A stretch of 64,000 nucleotides of DNA from Paracoccaceae bacterium (GTDB lineage Bacteria; Pseudomonadota; Alphaproteobacteria; Rhodobacterales; Rhodobacteraceae). The stretch spans positions 124,001 through 188,000 of the forward strand of contig JAAFAB010000004.1 of assembly GCA_018222585.1 (NCBI GenBank). The letters run 5' to 3'. Of this stretch, positions 51,113 through 58,871 are shown one piece after another. A program made the position numbers and the translations under genes. The notes under the pieces were generated by a model. It had not been told where the DNA came from. It worked only from the letters and a program-made list of their open reading frames with translations, and did not search any database. Numbering within the stretch: the first letter of the stretch is position 1; every line of letters starts with the position of its first letter.

Positions 51113-51928
51113 TCAGGTCTTGGACGGGGGGGCGCAGAGCGCTTCGGCCAGGGCTGCGCGCAGCGCGTCCTTGTTGCCTGTGTAACGTCCGACGCGGGCC
51201 TCGGCCAGAGGCGGCGCGCGCAGCAGGTCGGCGGTCAGCGGAAAGGGCTCTCGGGGGGCGTCCAGGGTCGAGAAGTAGTCATCGAACTTGAAGCGCCCGC
51301 CCTGCATCTGCGCCGAGGGGGCCAGCCAGAGGCTCGGGATGGCGAAGGCATCGGCGGCGATCAGCCCGTGCAGCGACTGGCTGAGTACGAGGCGGCAGCG
51401 GCCGATCTCGCGCAGGACCTGCCAGGGCGGACGGGAGACGTCGATCAGGCGCAGTCCCGGGGGCAGCTCCCGGCCCATTTCGCGGCGCAGCGCATTCAGG
51501 CTGCGCACATGGGGGATCAGGCCGATGTCCTCGCCGCCGTCGGGTCGCATCACCCGGTCGACAAGCACCATCGGATCGCCGAGCGGCACCGCCGTCGCGT
51601 CGAGCCCGAGGTGGCGGGCCGAGAGCGCGCCGCGCAGGGCGACGACACGGGCCGGGGCCGGGCGCGGCTCGGCCGGGTCGAGCAGGCCCGCGCCCAGCAC
51701 CGTGGCGCTGTCGGTTGCACGGCCGAGGATGCTGCCCATGCCGAGGAAATGTGCCCGGCTGCGGTCCCGGGTCAGGCGAATGCGCACCCCGGTCAGCGCC
51801 TCGAACAGGTCGGGATTGATGTCGTCGCCGAAATTGGGCGTGCCGACATGCCAGTACATCGGCCGCGCGCCGGGGCCGCGCAGCCGCGCGCGCCAGCCGC
51901 GATGGACCTTGCGCAGCTTGCGGATCAT
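51113..51928 (-). CDS. Polysaccharide pyruvyl transferase family protein
   Basis: The 271-residue protein belongs to the CsaB/WcaK-type family that adds pyruvate ketals to surface sugars using phosphoenolpyruvate. The typical opening is MYWHVGTPNFGDDINPDLFEAL at about 24-45 (N-x-GD-x-L-like). The conserved C-terminal motif is VLSQSLHGLIAADAFAIPSL (SxRxHG-type, here SQSLHG, with the catalytic His). It is a soluble, GT-B-like protein. Its ATG overlaps the stop of the glycosyltransferase gene (51925-51928), and the Mur-like gene starts 24 bp downstream. Confidence 0.85.
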   Translation of the reverse strand: MIRKLRKVHRGWRARLRGPGARPMYWHVGTPNFGDDINPDLFEALTGVRIRLTRDRSRAHFLGMGSILGRATDSATVLGAGLLDPAEPRPAPARVVALRGALSARHLGLDATAVPLGDPMVLVDRVMRPDGGEDIGLIPHVRSLNALRREMGRELPPGLRLIDVSRPPWQVLREIGRCRLVLSQSLHGLIAADAFAIPSLWLAPSAQMQGGRFKFDDYFSTLDAPREPFPLTADLLRAPPLAEARVGRYTGNKDALRAALAEALCAPPSKT

Positions 51929-52674
51929 GGCCGGTTCCGCCGCGATTGCAGCGCGATCCGCATCCGGTAGAGCGGCCGCAGCACCTCGCGGCGCAGCCGT
52001 TCGGCGGGCGGGACATGGCGATGGATCGAACTGCCGCCGAGGCTGCAGGAGATGTCGCGCACCCCGGACGGCCAGACCGAGAGCATCTCGACCCCGTGCA
52101 GCCAGCGCAGTTGCAGGAAGGTGTCCACCGGGCGGTCGAAGCGGCGCGTGGCCTCCAGCAGCCGGGCAGCGGCGGTGCGGGTCACCACCTGGGCGCGCAT
52201 CCCCAGGCCGACGGGATCCGGGCGCAGCAGACGCGGCCCCGGGCAGTGCCCGGCAAGGCGGGGGCCGCGTTCCGAGGGCCTGACGGGAAAGCGCACCATC
52301 GCGGTCTCCGGCAGATGGGCCAGGGCAAGTGCCAGCGCGGCAGGAAAGCGGGGACCGAGATCCACATCGTCTTCCAGGATCAGAGCGGCGGGGTGGCCAC
52401 CATCGAGGATCGCCTGCCAGCAGGCGCGATGACTGAGGAAGGTCGCCACCTCGGCGGGGCGCAGGGCGAAGGGATAGGGCGGCGTGGCGCAGGGGGCCAG
52501 GGGCGCGGCAAGCGCCTCGGGGGTCATGGCGGCACCGTCGATGGCAGGCAGCACGCGCGCGGCAGGGCCGAGCTGGGCCAGCAGCGCCTCGACCCGGGGG
52601 CGCCGGGCCCTGTTGCGCTGCAGGTGGATGATCAGGGCCGGCAGGGACGCGGTGGTGAGGGGGGACGGGCTCAT
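51925..52674 (-). CDS. Glycosyltransferase family 25 protein
   Basis: A 249-residue member of the LOS/LPS glycosyltransferase family 25, which commonly transfers galactose. Its features are the N-terminal ALIIHLQRNRARRPRVEALL strand-helix, the FLSHRACWQAIL motif (family S-H-x-x-x-W) and the metal-binding LILEDDVDLGPRF (EDD). A later MRAQVVTRTAAARLLEA segment is also typical. The C-terminal third is basic. The ATG at 52674 overlaps the stop of the PP-loop gene (52671-52674); a longer frame exists but covers that gene. It acts at the cytoplasmic face on a glycolipid. Confidence 0.86.
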   Translation of the reverse strand: MSPSPLTTASLPALIIHLQRNRARRPRVEALLAQLGPAARVLPAIDGAAMTPEALAAPLAPCATPPYPFALRPAEVATFLSHRACWQAILDGGHPAALILEDDVDLGPRFPAALALALAHLPETAMVRFPVRPSERGPRLAGHCPGPRLLRPDPVGLGMRAQVVTRTAAARLLEATRRFDRPVDTFLQLRWLHGVEMLSVWPSGVRDISCSLGGSSIHRHVPPAERLRREVLRPLYRMRIALQSRRNRP

Positions 52675-53960
52675 GGGCGCGCCCTGCGCCAGCGGGCCCG
52701 ATGGCGCCAGATCCGCTGACGGGGTTTCAGCCAGCCCTGCAGCGCCTTCAGCGGCCCTCCGGTGCGCCGGTGGTAGGCGACAACACCTGCGTCGATGGCG
52801 GCGACGTGATCGTCGCGCCCGGCCCGTTCGGCCATGGCCCGCATCATCGCGGCCTCGTCCAGGTGGCGCAGGTAGCTGACCCAGAGCGGGGTCTGCACCG
52901 GGTCGATGTCGGGAAAGCTGGTGGCCCGGGCACGGTCGCCGAGGATGTCGAGGGTCCGCAGGACGAAATTGCATTTCGGGCAGCGCCCGCAATTGACGCT
53001 GGTCTGGGTGCAGACGCGCAGCTCGGGCAACATGCTGCCCTCTTCGGCAACCCGGGCGATCTTTTCGACGCGGGGGTGGGGGCGGTGATGGACGACCTCA
53101 AGGGCGGGCGCCGAGAACAGCGGGTCCAGATGCGGATGAGAGCCCCAGGGCGTGAAATCCCCGAGATCGCTGGAGGCGGCGATCAGCAGCTCGCCGAAAT
53201 GCTCAGACAGCATGTGCCCGATGGCGGCCAGTGCGCCGCCGTGCATCTCGATCCAGCCGGCAAAGGGGTGGAATTTCTGTCGCAGGTCGGTCTCGATGAT
53301 GATGGCCTCGAGGCCGCGCTTGTCCGCCAAGGCCCGGGTGCGGGCCTCCATCGCGGCGCTCTCGACGGTGTCGGAAAGCGGCACGTCGACGCCAAGCAGG
53401 GTGATCAGCGCGGTGACCCTGTCGCGGGCCTCGATCAGCGAGAAGCTGGAATCCACCCCGCCAGAGTAGAACAGCCCGGTGCCAGGCACCGGCGCGCGCG
53501 GCGCGGCAGTGCCGCTGGTGCGTACTGTCACGGGGCGGCAGCCGGGCCACCAGGTAACGAAGTGATCGGTGATCTCGCCGGCGCGGGCCAGCAGTTCGGG
53601 CGCCGGAGCGCCGTCGATCTGCAGGGCGGTGCCCAGCTCGGAGGCGGCGAAGAGACCGAGGCAGAGCAGGGCCTCGGGCGCCTCGCGCAGGCTCTGGCCG
53701 GTGCGGGCGCGGAAGGCGACGGAGAACAGCGGCGTGTCGCCGCGCGCGACCTGCACGGTGATCTCGCTGGCGTCCCGGCGCGGGCCGAAGGAGAGGGAAA
53801 GCGCCTGTGTCACGGGCAGAGTCCCGGCGGCGAAGGGACCAACGAAAAGATGACGATCGGCAAACGGCAGGCTGGCATGACTCGTAAAATGACCGCCTGC
53901 GGACCGGCGGCGTGATTCCCCCTCGTGACCCGTCGACCCTAGCCGAGCTGCCCCCTGCAC
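52671..53960 (-). CDS. QueC-like PP-loop ATPase with Cys4 motif, in a glycan gene set
   Basis: The ~429-residue protein has an N-terminal domain (~1-160) of unknown type, then an adenine-nucleotide alpha-hydrolase/PP-loop domain with FYSGGVDSSFSL (about 164-175), the ATP-pyrophosphatase signature. Further on, VCTQTSVNCGRCPKCNF gives four cysteines spaced x6-x2-x2, a likely zinc site as in QueC. The C-terminus is very basic. QueC makes a nitrile on deazaguanine, but this protein is longer and sits with glycosyl and pyruvyl transferases, so an amide- or ligase-like step on a sugar is possible. No ATG start exists: a GTG at 53960 is used, and another GTG at 54014 abuts the kinase stop. Confidence 0.68.
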   Translation of the reverse strand: MQGAARLGSTGHEGESRRRSAGGHFTSHASLPFADRHLFVGPFAAGTLPVTQALSLSFGPRRDASEITVQVARGDTPLFSVAFRARTGQSLREAPEALLCLGLFAASELGTALQIDGAPAPELLARAGEITDHFVTWWPGCRPVTVRTSGTAAPRAPVPGTGLFYSGGVDSSFSLIEARDRVTALITLLGVDVPLSDTVESAAMEARTRALADKRGLEAIIIETDLRQKFHPFAGWIEMHGGALAAIGHMLSEHFGELLIAASSDLGDFTPWGSHPHLDPLFSAPALEVVHHRPHPRVEKIARVAEEGSMLPELRVCTQTSVNCGRCPKCNFVLRTLDILGDRARATSFPDIDPVQTPLWVSYLRHLDEAAMMRAMAERAGRDDHVAAIDAGVVAYHRRTGGPLKALQGWLKPRQRIWRHRARWRRARP

Positions 53961-54014
53961 GGGAAGGTCGTGTTTGTGTCGACAACAGCTTAGCCGGGAT
54001 CGCGGGCGCGCCAC

Positions 54015-55235
54015 TCAGGCCGGCAGGAGGGCGGTGAAGTCGTTGAAAAGGGTTGCGCCGCCCATCTGGCCGCCTTTCAGCATGATCCGCATCCGGTCGC
54101 GCGCCGGGTCGGGGTGGCGACCGAGGCACAGCGGCACGCCCGGCGCCAGGTTGCGCTGGTATTCCAGCGCCGCAAGGCCGAGGCGGGCACAGATCCGGCT
54201 GGAGGTATCGCCCCCCGCCAGGCCGAGGTGGCCGACGGGCTGACGGGCCAGGATCTCCGCGACGAGCTGGCTGCAGGTCTCGGCCAGCGCATCGGGACTC
54301 TGCCCGTAGTCGGCGCCGGGGAGCAGGTGCAGCAGCACGGGGCGGCCCGTTGCCAGCCGCGCGGCGACGCGGGCGGGCAGGTCGGGATCGCCAAGCGCTT
54401 CGGGCGGCAGGGGCAGCTTGTCATAGCCCTCAGCCGCCTCGATCTGGCGGCTGGTCAGGCTGGAACGGCTGCCGGCAAAGAGCAGCACGCCCCGCGTGCC
54501 GGGCGGCGGGGCCTCGGGCAGCTCCCGTGCGGTGCGGTCGCGGGTCAGGATCTCGGCCACCGAGCTGGGGCCGATCAGCAATTGCCGCCCGCCTGCCGCC
54601 GCCAGCAGGCTGGCGATACGACCCTGGTCGGCGGGTTTCATCACGTCGAACAGCACTGGCCCGGCGCGCAGTTGCAGCGCCGCCGTGGCGGCATCGGGCA
54701 GGTCGGGGGCCGAGATCAGCTCAAGCCCGTCGAGGCCCTGGCCCGCGAGGTGGCGGCGCAGGTCGGCCTCGGCCATCGGGGTCACCGGGTGACTTGCCAT
54801 GATCGGGTGGCGGTCGATGCGGTGCACCGCGCCGTCGGGCCCGCGCGCGAAGAGGGTGCCGAAGGCGCAGTAGCGCCCCAGGCTGGGCTGGCCGCCGATG
54901 ACGGCGGTGATCTCGGGGCGGAACCGCCGCGCAAGTTCCAGCGCCACGGCCCCGATACTGCCGACATGGGGCGCGCTGTCGAAGGTCGAACAGGTCTTCA
55001 GGTGCAGCACGCGCGGGGCTGCGGCTTCGATCCTCGGCCAGAGGCGGTCGATCTCGGCCAGGGCCCGCTCGGGCGTCAGAGAGCGCAGGTCGGTCGGCAG
55101 GCCCAGCACCTCCAGCCCGTCGTCGGCCTGCGAGGGGGCGAGTTGCAGCCGCGCCGACAGCCCGTGACGCGCATAGGTCGCCAGGCTGTCGGAAGCGCCG
55201 GTGAAATCGTCGCCGATGAAGACGATCCCGGCCAT
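54015..55235 (-). CDS. Four-carbon acid sugar kinase family protein (OtnK/OiaK, DUF1537)
   Basis: The 406-residue kinase has the DUF1537 two-domain form. The N-terminal domain starts with the substrate motif IGDDFTGASDSLATYA, and the C-terminal nucleotide-binding domain has LLFAGSRSSLT and the LAGGDTSSRICARLGL signature. Characterised relatives phosphorylate D-threonate, D-erythronate or 3-oxo-isoapionate. Here the ATG overlaps the stop of the RuBisCO-like gene by one base (55235), which favours an OiaK-like role: making the phosphorylated substrate for that enzyme. Substrate is an inference. Confidence 0.86.
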   Translation of the reverse strand: MAGIVFIGDDFTGASDSLATYARHGLSARLQLAPSQADDGLEVLGLPTDLRSLTPERALAEIDRLWPRIEAAAPRVLHLKTCSTFDSAPHVGSIGAVALELARRFRPEITAVIGGQPSLGRYCAFGTLFARGPDGAVHRIDRHPIMASHPVTPMAEADLRRHLAGQGLDGLELISAPDLPDAATAALQLRAGPVLFDVMKPADQGRIASLLAAAGGRQLLIGPSSVAEILTRDRTARELPEAPPPGTRGVLLFAGSRSSLTSRQIEAAEGYDKLPLPPEALGDPDLPARVAARLATGRPVLLHLLPGADYGQSPDALAETCSQLVAEILARQPVGHLGLAGGDTSSRICARLGLAALEYQRNLAPGVPLCLGRHPDPARDRMRIMLKGGQMGGATLFNDFTALLPA

Positions 55236-56500
55236 CAGCGCGCGCCGAAGAATTGCATGGCGGCTGCCAGCGCGGGGCGGGTGCGGGCGCCGTCTTCCAG
55301 GCTCAGCCCCGAGGTCAGCGCCTCATGCGCTTCCCGCAGCGAGGCGACGCCCTGGGCGGGGCCGGCGGGATGGGCCAGGATGCCACCGCCGCACATGAAC
55401 ATCAGGTCCGAAGACCCGGCGGCCTCCAACGTCTGCGGCAGGGTGCCCGCCCATTGGCCGGACGAGAAGGCGGGCATGACACGGTCGTCCTGACCGCCGT
55501 CGCTGAGCGGGGCGAGGCAGAGCCGGGCGCCCTCGGTCACTTCCTCGGCGGTGTCGACGAACTTGCCGCCGATGCCGTGGACATGCATGTGATCGACCCC
55601 GGCGAGGCGATAGAGCGCCTGGTAGGCCGGGAAGGACATGCCGAGCAGCGGATGGCGGCTCATCGCGCCGAAGCCGTTGCGGTGCGCGTGGATCGCCAGA
55701 GGGGTGTGGTTGCGCAGGGTCTCCATTCCCGAGAGGCCGCACCAGTTCAGCGAGGCCATGACGCAGGAGCCGCCCTCGGCCGCGACCAGATCGGCATGGC
55801 GGCGCATGGCGTCTGTCTCGTCGGTGATGTTGAAGGCCATCATCACCTTGCGCCCCGTTTTCTCCTGCCACTTGCGGATCACCGCCATGACGGCGGGCAC
55901 GCGCTGTGCCAGAGGGGCGACGTCGGGGTTGGCGCAGATCTCGTCATCCTTGATGAAATCGACACCCGCCGCACAAAGCCGGTCGACCAGCGCAGCGATA
56001 TCCTCGGGCGTCATGCCGACATTGGGCTTGATGATGGTGCCGAAGATCGGCGCCTCGGCCACGCCCAGATCGGCGCGGGTGCCCGCAATGCCACGGGTCG
56101 GCAGCGGGTAGCGCGCGCGATAGGCGGCGGGGATCTCAAGGCCCGTCAGCTTCAGGCCAGTGATCTCTCCGATATCGTAGAGATTGCCGGACACCGTGGC
56201 CGCCAGCGTCGGCAGGTTGCGCCCGATGTTGCCCGTCGGATAGGCGATGCGGACCCGCGCGCGGCGGAACGGCCCGGAGGGTTGCTTGCGCGCGACATAG
56301 GCCGAATGAAGGGTCGGCGCCGGGGCGCTGTCGATCTCTTCGACCGACAGGACCCGGGCGGCGGAGCGCGCGCGCAACTCGTCGGTTTCGCCTTCGACAC
56401 GCACGAAGGTGCCCGAGCTCTGCTCGCCGGCCATCATGGCAGCGACGTCCTGAAGCGGGTAGGGCGTTTCCAGCAGGTAGCTGGCGATCACGGTTTCCAT
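55235..56500 (-). CDS. RuBisCO-like protein (form IV large-subunit homologue)
   Basis: The 421-residue protein has the RuBisCO large-subunit fold: an N-terminal domain (1-130) and a TIM barrel. Active-site positions are kept: K158 in GTIIKPN, the carbamylated-lysine and metal triad K184-D186-E187 in DFIKDDE, and H273-R274 in IHAHRNG. H306 and loop-6 K313 lie in HMHVHGIGGK, the phosphate-binding SSGQ at about 346-349, and GGG at 371-373. In apionate catabolism such proteins decarboxylate (OiaX) or transcarboxylate (OiaT) 3-oxo-isoapionate-4-phosphate. The kinase next door fits, but the exact reaction cannot be read from sequence. True CO2 fixation is unlikely: there is no small subunit or phosphoribulokinase. 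Confidence 0.9.
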   Translation of the reverse strand: METVIASYLLETPYPLQDVAAMMAGEQSSGTFVRVEGETDELRARSAARVLSVEEIDSAPAPTLHSAYVARKQPSGPFRRARVRIAYPTGNIGRNLPTLAATVSGNLYDIGEITGLKLTGLEIPAAYRARYPLPTRGIAGTRADLGVAEAPIFGTIIKPNVGMTPEDIAALVDRLCAAGVDFIKDDEICANPDVAPLAQRVPAVMAVIRKWQEKTGRKVMMAFNITDETDAMRRHADLVAAEGGSCVMASLNWCGLSGMETLRNHTPLAIHAHRNGFGAMSRHPLLGMSFPAYQALYRLAGVDHMHVHGIGGKFVDTAEEVTEGARLCLAPLSDGGQDDRVMPAFSSGQWAGTLPQTLEAAGSSDLMFMCGGGILAHPAGPAQGVASLREAHEALTSGLSLEDGARTRPALAAAMQFFGAR

Positions 56501-56503
56501 GGA

Positions 56504-57055
56504 TCAGATCTTCGACAGGTCCGGGAAGGGGCGCACGGGGTCCGAGCCGTCCCAGTCCTGCGAGGCTTCGCGGATCAGGTCGAACATGCGGCCCTTGGGG
56601 CCCAGCACTTCGGAGAGCTCGATGCAGGTGCCGGGGTGATGTTCCTCGGCGAAGTAGACGAAGCGCCCGTTCTGGCCGACCTGGCCCGACATCTTCACGG
56701 TGAAACCCTGCTCCAGCATCATCGCCAGATCCTTGTCGAACTCGTTGGTCCAGAAGGCGACGTGCTGAAGGCCGCGCAGGCCCTTCTGCATGAAGTCGCG
56801 GTACATCGAGGGCACGTCGTTGCGGGTCTGGATCAGCTCGACCTGCATCTCGCCGGAATTGGCCAGCGCGACCGAGTTGTGGGGCTGATAGCTTTGCCCG
56901 TCGTAGGTGTAGTTCTCGATCGGCACCTGCGGGTTGTAGTACCAGGGGCCGACGCCCATGACCTCGGCCCAGTGCGTCATGCCGGCTTCGATGTCGTCGA
57001 CGACGATGCCCAGCTGACGGATGGGGCCCAGCTGACTGACGGGAAGTTTGCTCAT
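56504..57055 (-). CDS. VOC (glyoxalase-fold) protein in the RuBisCO-like operon
   Basis: The 183-residue protein has two paired betaalphabetabetabeta modules of the vicinal-oxygen-chelate superfamily, nearest to the methylmalonyl-CoA epimerase/glyoxalase_4 pattern. The likely metal positions are Q14 (RQLGIVVDD, usually His), E73 (MQVELIQ), H98 (LQHVAFW) and E146 (CIELSE). It ends with a polar, family-unlike tail. It lies 3 bp upstream of the RuBisCO-like gene and 8 bp after dctM, so it is co-expressed and may act as isomerase, epimerase or dioxygenase on the same sugar acid. No function can be assigned. Confidence 0.8.
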   Translation of the reverse strand: MSKLPVSQLGPIRQLGIVVDDIEAGMTHWAEVMGVGPWYYNPQVPIENYTYDGQSYQPHNSVALANSGEMQVELIQTRNDVPSMYRDFMQKGLRGLQHVAFWTNEFDKDLAMMLEQGFTVKMSGQVGQNGRFVYFAEEHHPGTCIELSEVLGPKGRMFDLIREASQDWDGSDPVRPFPDLSKI

Positions 57056-57063
57056 CGGGAACC

Positions 57064-58341
57064 TCAGTTCATCAATGTTTCGGGAAGCCAGGTGGAGAGC
57101 GCCGGAACGGCGGAGACCACGAGGAGAGAGAGGAGAAGCGGGATGAAGAAGGGCATGACGCCCGCGATCACCCGGTTGACCGGCATCCTGGTGATGATGG
57201 TGATCATGTAGAGGCTCATGCCGACGGGGGGGGTCAGCAGGCCGATCATCAGGTTCAGCACGAAGACGATGCCCAGTTGCAGCGGGTCCACCCCGGCCAT
57301 GGTCAGCGCAGGCGCGATGATCGGCGCGATGATCAGGATGGCGGCGATGCTTTCCAGCACCATGCCGACCAGCAACAGGAAGACATTGACCAGCAGCAAC
57401 AGCACCAGCGGGTTTTCCGACAGCGAAAGCAGGAAGCCCGAGGCCTTCATCGGCACCTGGTCCAGCGTCAGCACCCAGGCGAAGAGTGCCGCCGTCGCCA
57501 CCACGAACAGGATGTTGGCCGTCGCCTCGACCGTGTCGCGCAGGGCGCGGAAGAGGTTGGCGAAACTCAGCGTCCGGTAGATCGCCACGCCGATGAAGAT
57601 CGAGTAGGCGACGGTGACGCCTGCCACTTCGGTCGGGCCGAAGAAGCCGCTCATCAGCCCGCCGATCAGGAAGAGGGGGGCCAGCAGGGCGGGGAAGGAA
57701 ATCGCGGCCTTGCGGGCGATGGCGCGGGGTTCGGCGCGGATGTCGTCGCGGGGCAGATCCTTGACCCGGGCCACGATGGCGACCTGCACCATCAGCAGCA
57801 CGGTCAGCAGCAGCGCCGGGATGATGCCCGCCAGCAGCAGTTTCACCGCACTGACATTGGCGACCGAGGCATAGATGATGATCGGGATCGAGGGCGGGAA
57901 GATCGGTCCGATGGTGGCCGCCGCGACGGTCAGGCCGGCGGCGAATTCCTCGCGGTAGCCCTGCTTCTTCATCTGGTCGATCTGGATCGCGCCAAGCGCA
58001 CCAATGTCGGCCAGCGCCGCGCCCGAGACGCCCGAGAAGATCAGCGAGACCAGGATGCTGACCTGCGCCACGGCACCGCGAATGCGGCCCAGCACCATGC
58101 GCACCAGGTCGAAGAGATGGGTGGTGACGCCGGTCAGGCTCAGCAGGTTGGCGGCGAAGATGAACAGCGGCACCGCCAGCAGGGGCGAGCTGTCCAGCGC
58201 GTTCAGGCTGCGCTGCGCCAGCACCGACAGCGGCAGGCCCTGCCAGTAGATCACCACGGCCGAGGACAGGCCGAGACAGATCGCAATCGGGGCGCCCAGG
58301 GCCAGAAGCGCCAGGAAGAGAAGGACCAGAAGAAGGCTCAT
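57064..58341 (-). CDS. TRAP transporter large permease subunit (DctM)
   Basis: The 425-residue membrane protein is the 12-TM channel subunit of a tripartite ATP-independent periplasmic transporter, which drives uptake of organic acids with the sodium gradient. The DctM signatures are the SGVSGAALADIGALGAIQI stretch, PIFPPSIPIIIYA, and the C-terminal NLMIGLLTPPVGMSLYMI block. It overlaps dctQ by four bases upstream (58338-58341) and is followed by the VOC gene. With DctP and DctQ it is the uptake system for the substrate of the downstream kinase and RuBisCO-like protein. Confidence 0.95.
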   Translation of the reverse strand: MSLLLVLLFLALLALGAPIAICLGLSSAVVIYWQGLPLSVLAQRSLNALDSSPLLAVPLFIFAANLLSLTGVTTHLFDLVRMVLGRIRGAVAQVSILVSLIFSGVSGAALADIGALGAIQIDQMKKQGYREEFAAGLTVAAATIGPIFPPSIPIIIYASVANVSAVKLLLAGIIPALLLTVLLMVQVAIVARVKDLPRDDIRAEPRAIARKAAISFPALLAPLFLIGGLMSGFFGPTEVAGVTVAYSIFIGVAIYRTLSFANLFRALRDTVEATANILFVVATAALFAWVLTLDQVPMKASGFLLSLSENPLVLLLLVNVFLLLVGMVLESIAAILIIAPIIAPALTMAGVDPLQLGIVFVLNLMIGLLTPPVGMSLYMITIITRMPVNRVIAGVMPFFIPLLLSLLVVSAVPALSTWLPETLMN

Positions 58342-58871
58342 GTGGGCAGTCCGGTATCGTCGCGGGGGTCGTGATAGGGGGCGGTGGCGGGGCGGCCGGT
58401 CAGGGCGGCGACCACCCGGTCCAGCGCCACGGCGGCCAGCACCGCATGACCGACCAGCGCGAGGGAGTAGTAGACCCAGTTCGGCAGTTGCATGGCCGGG
58501 GTCAGGAACTTGCCGGCACGCGGCAGGTATTCGGCGAAGCTCTGCAGCAGCAGGGCGGCAAAGAGCAGCGTGGCGAGGTCGCAGGCAAAGGCCATCCAGC
58601 CACGGACCTTCGGCGGGCAGGCATCGGGCAGCATGGTCACGGCGACCAGCACCTGACGGCCCGCAAGGCAGGGCACGCCCAGGAAGACCAGCCCGATGGC
58701 GCTGAAGCGGGCCAGCTCATCGGCCCAGGGCAGGCCGAGATCGAAGAAGTTCCGCGCCGCCACCTGCAGCACGACCAGGCAGGTCATCAGCGCCAGTAGG
58801 GCCACGCCGCAGAGGATCCCGAGACGGGTGAGCCGCGCGAGATACGCGCGGCCCCTTTCGTGACGGCTCAT
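58338..58871 (-). CDS. TRAP transporter small permease subunit (DctQ)
   Basis: The 177-residue protein has four TM helices and the DctQ family pattern: NFFDLGLPWADELARFSAIGLVFLG at about 41-65, with the conserved E-L-x-R-x-S segment, and a second hydrophobic hairpin near residues 125-155. It begins with a basic cytoplasmic segment. It overlaps dctP (58871) and dctM, so the three transporter genes are translationally coupled. Confidence 0.92.
   Translation of the reverse strand: MSRHERGRAYLARLTRLGILCGVALLALMTCLVVLQVAARNFFDLGLPWADELARFSAIGLVFLGVPCLAGRQVLVAVTMLPDACPPKVRGWMAFACDLATLLFAALLLQSFAEYLPRAGKFLTPAMQLPNWVYYSLALVGHAVLAAVALDRVVAALTGRPATAPYHDPRDDTGLPT

Noticed and set aside
52671-53960. Assignment as queC in queuosine synthesis
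   Set aside because: The protein is about twice the usual length and no queuosine genes are nearby.
55235-56500. A true RuBisCO for carbon fixation
   Set aside because: There is no small subunit, phosphoribulokinase or other Calvin-cycle gene, and the context is a TRAP transporter and acid-sugar kinase.
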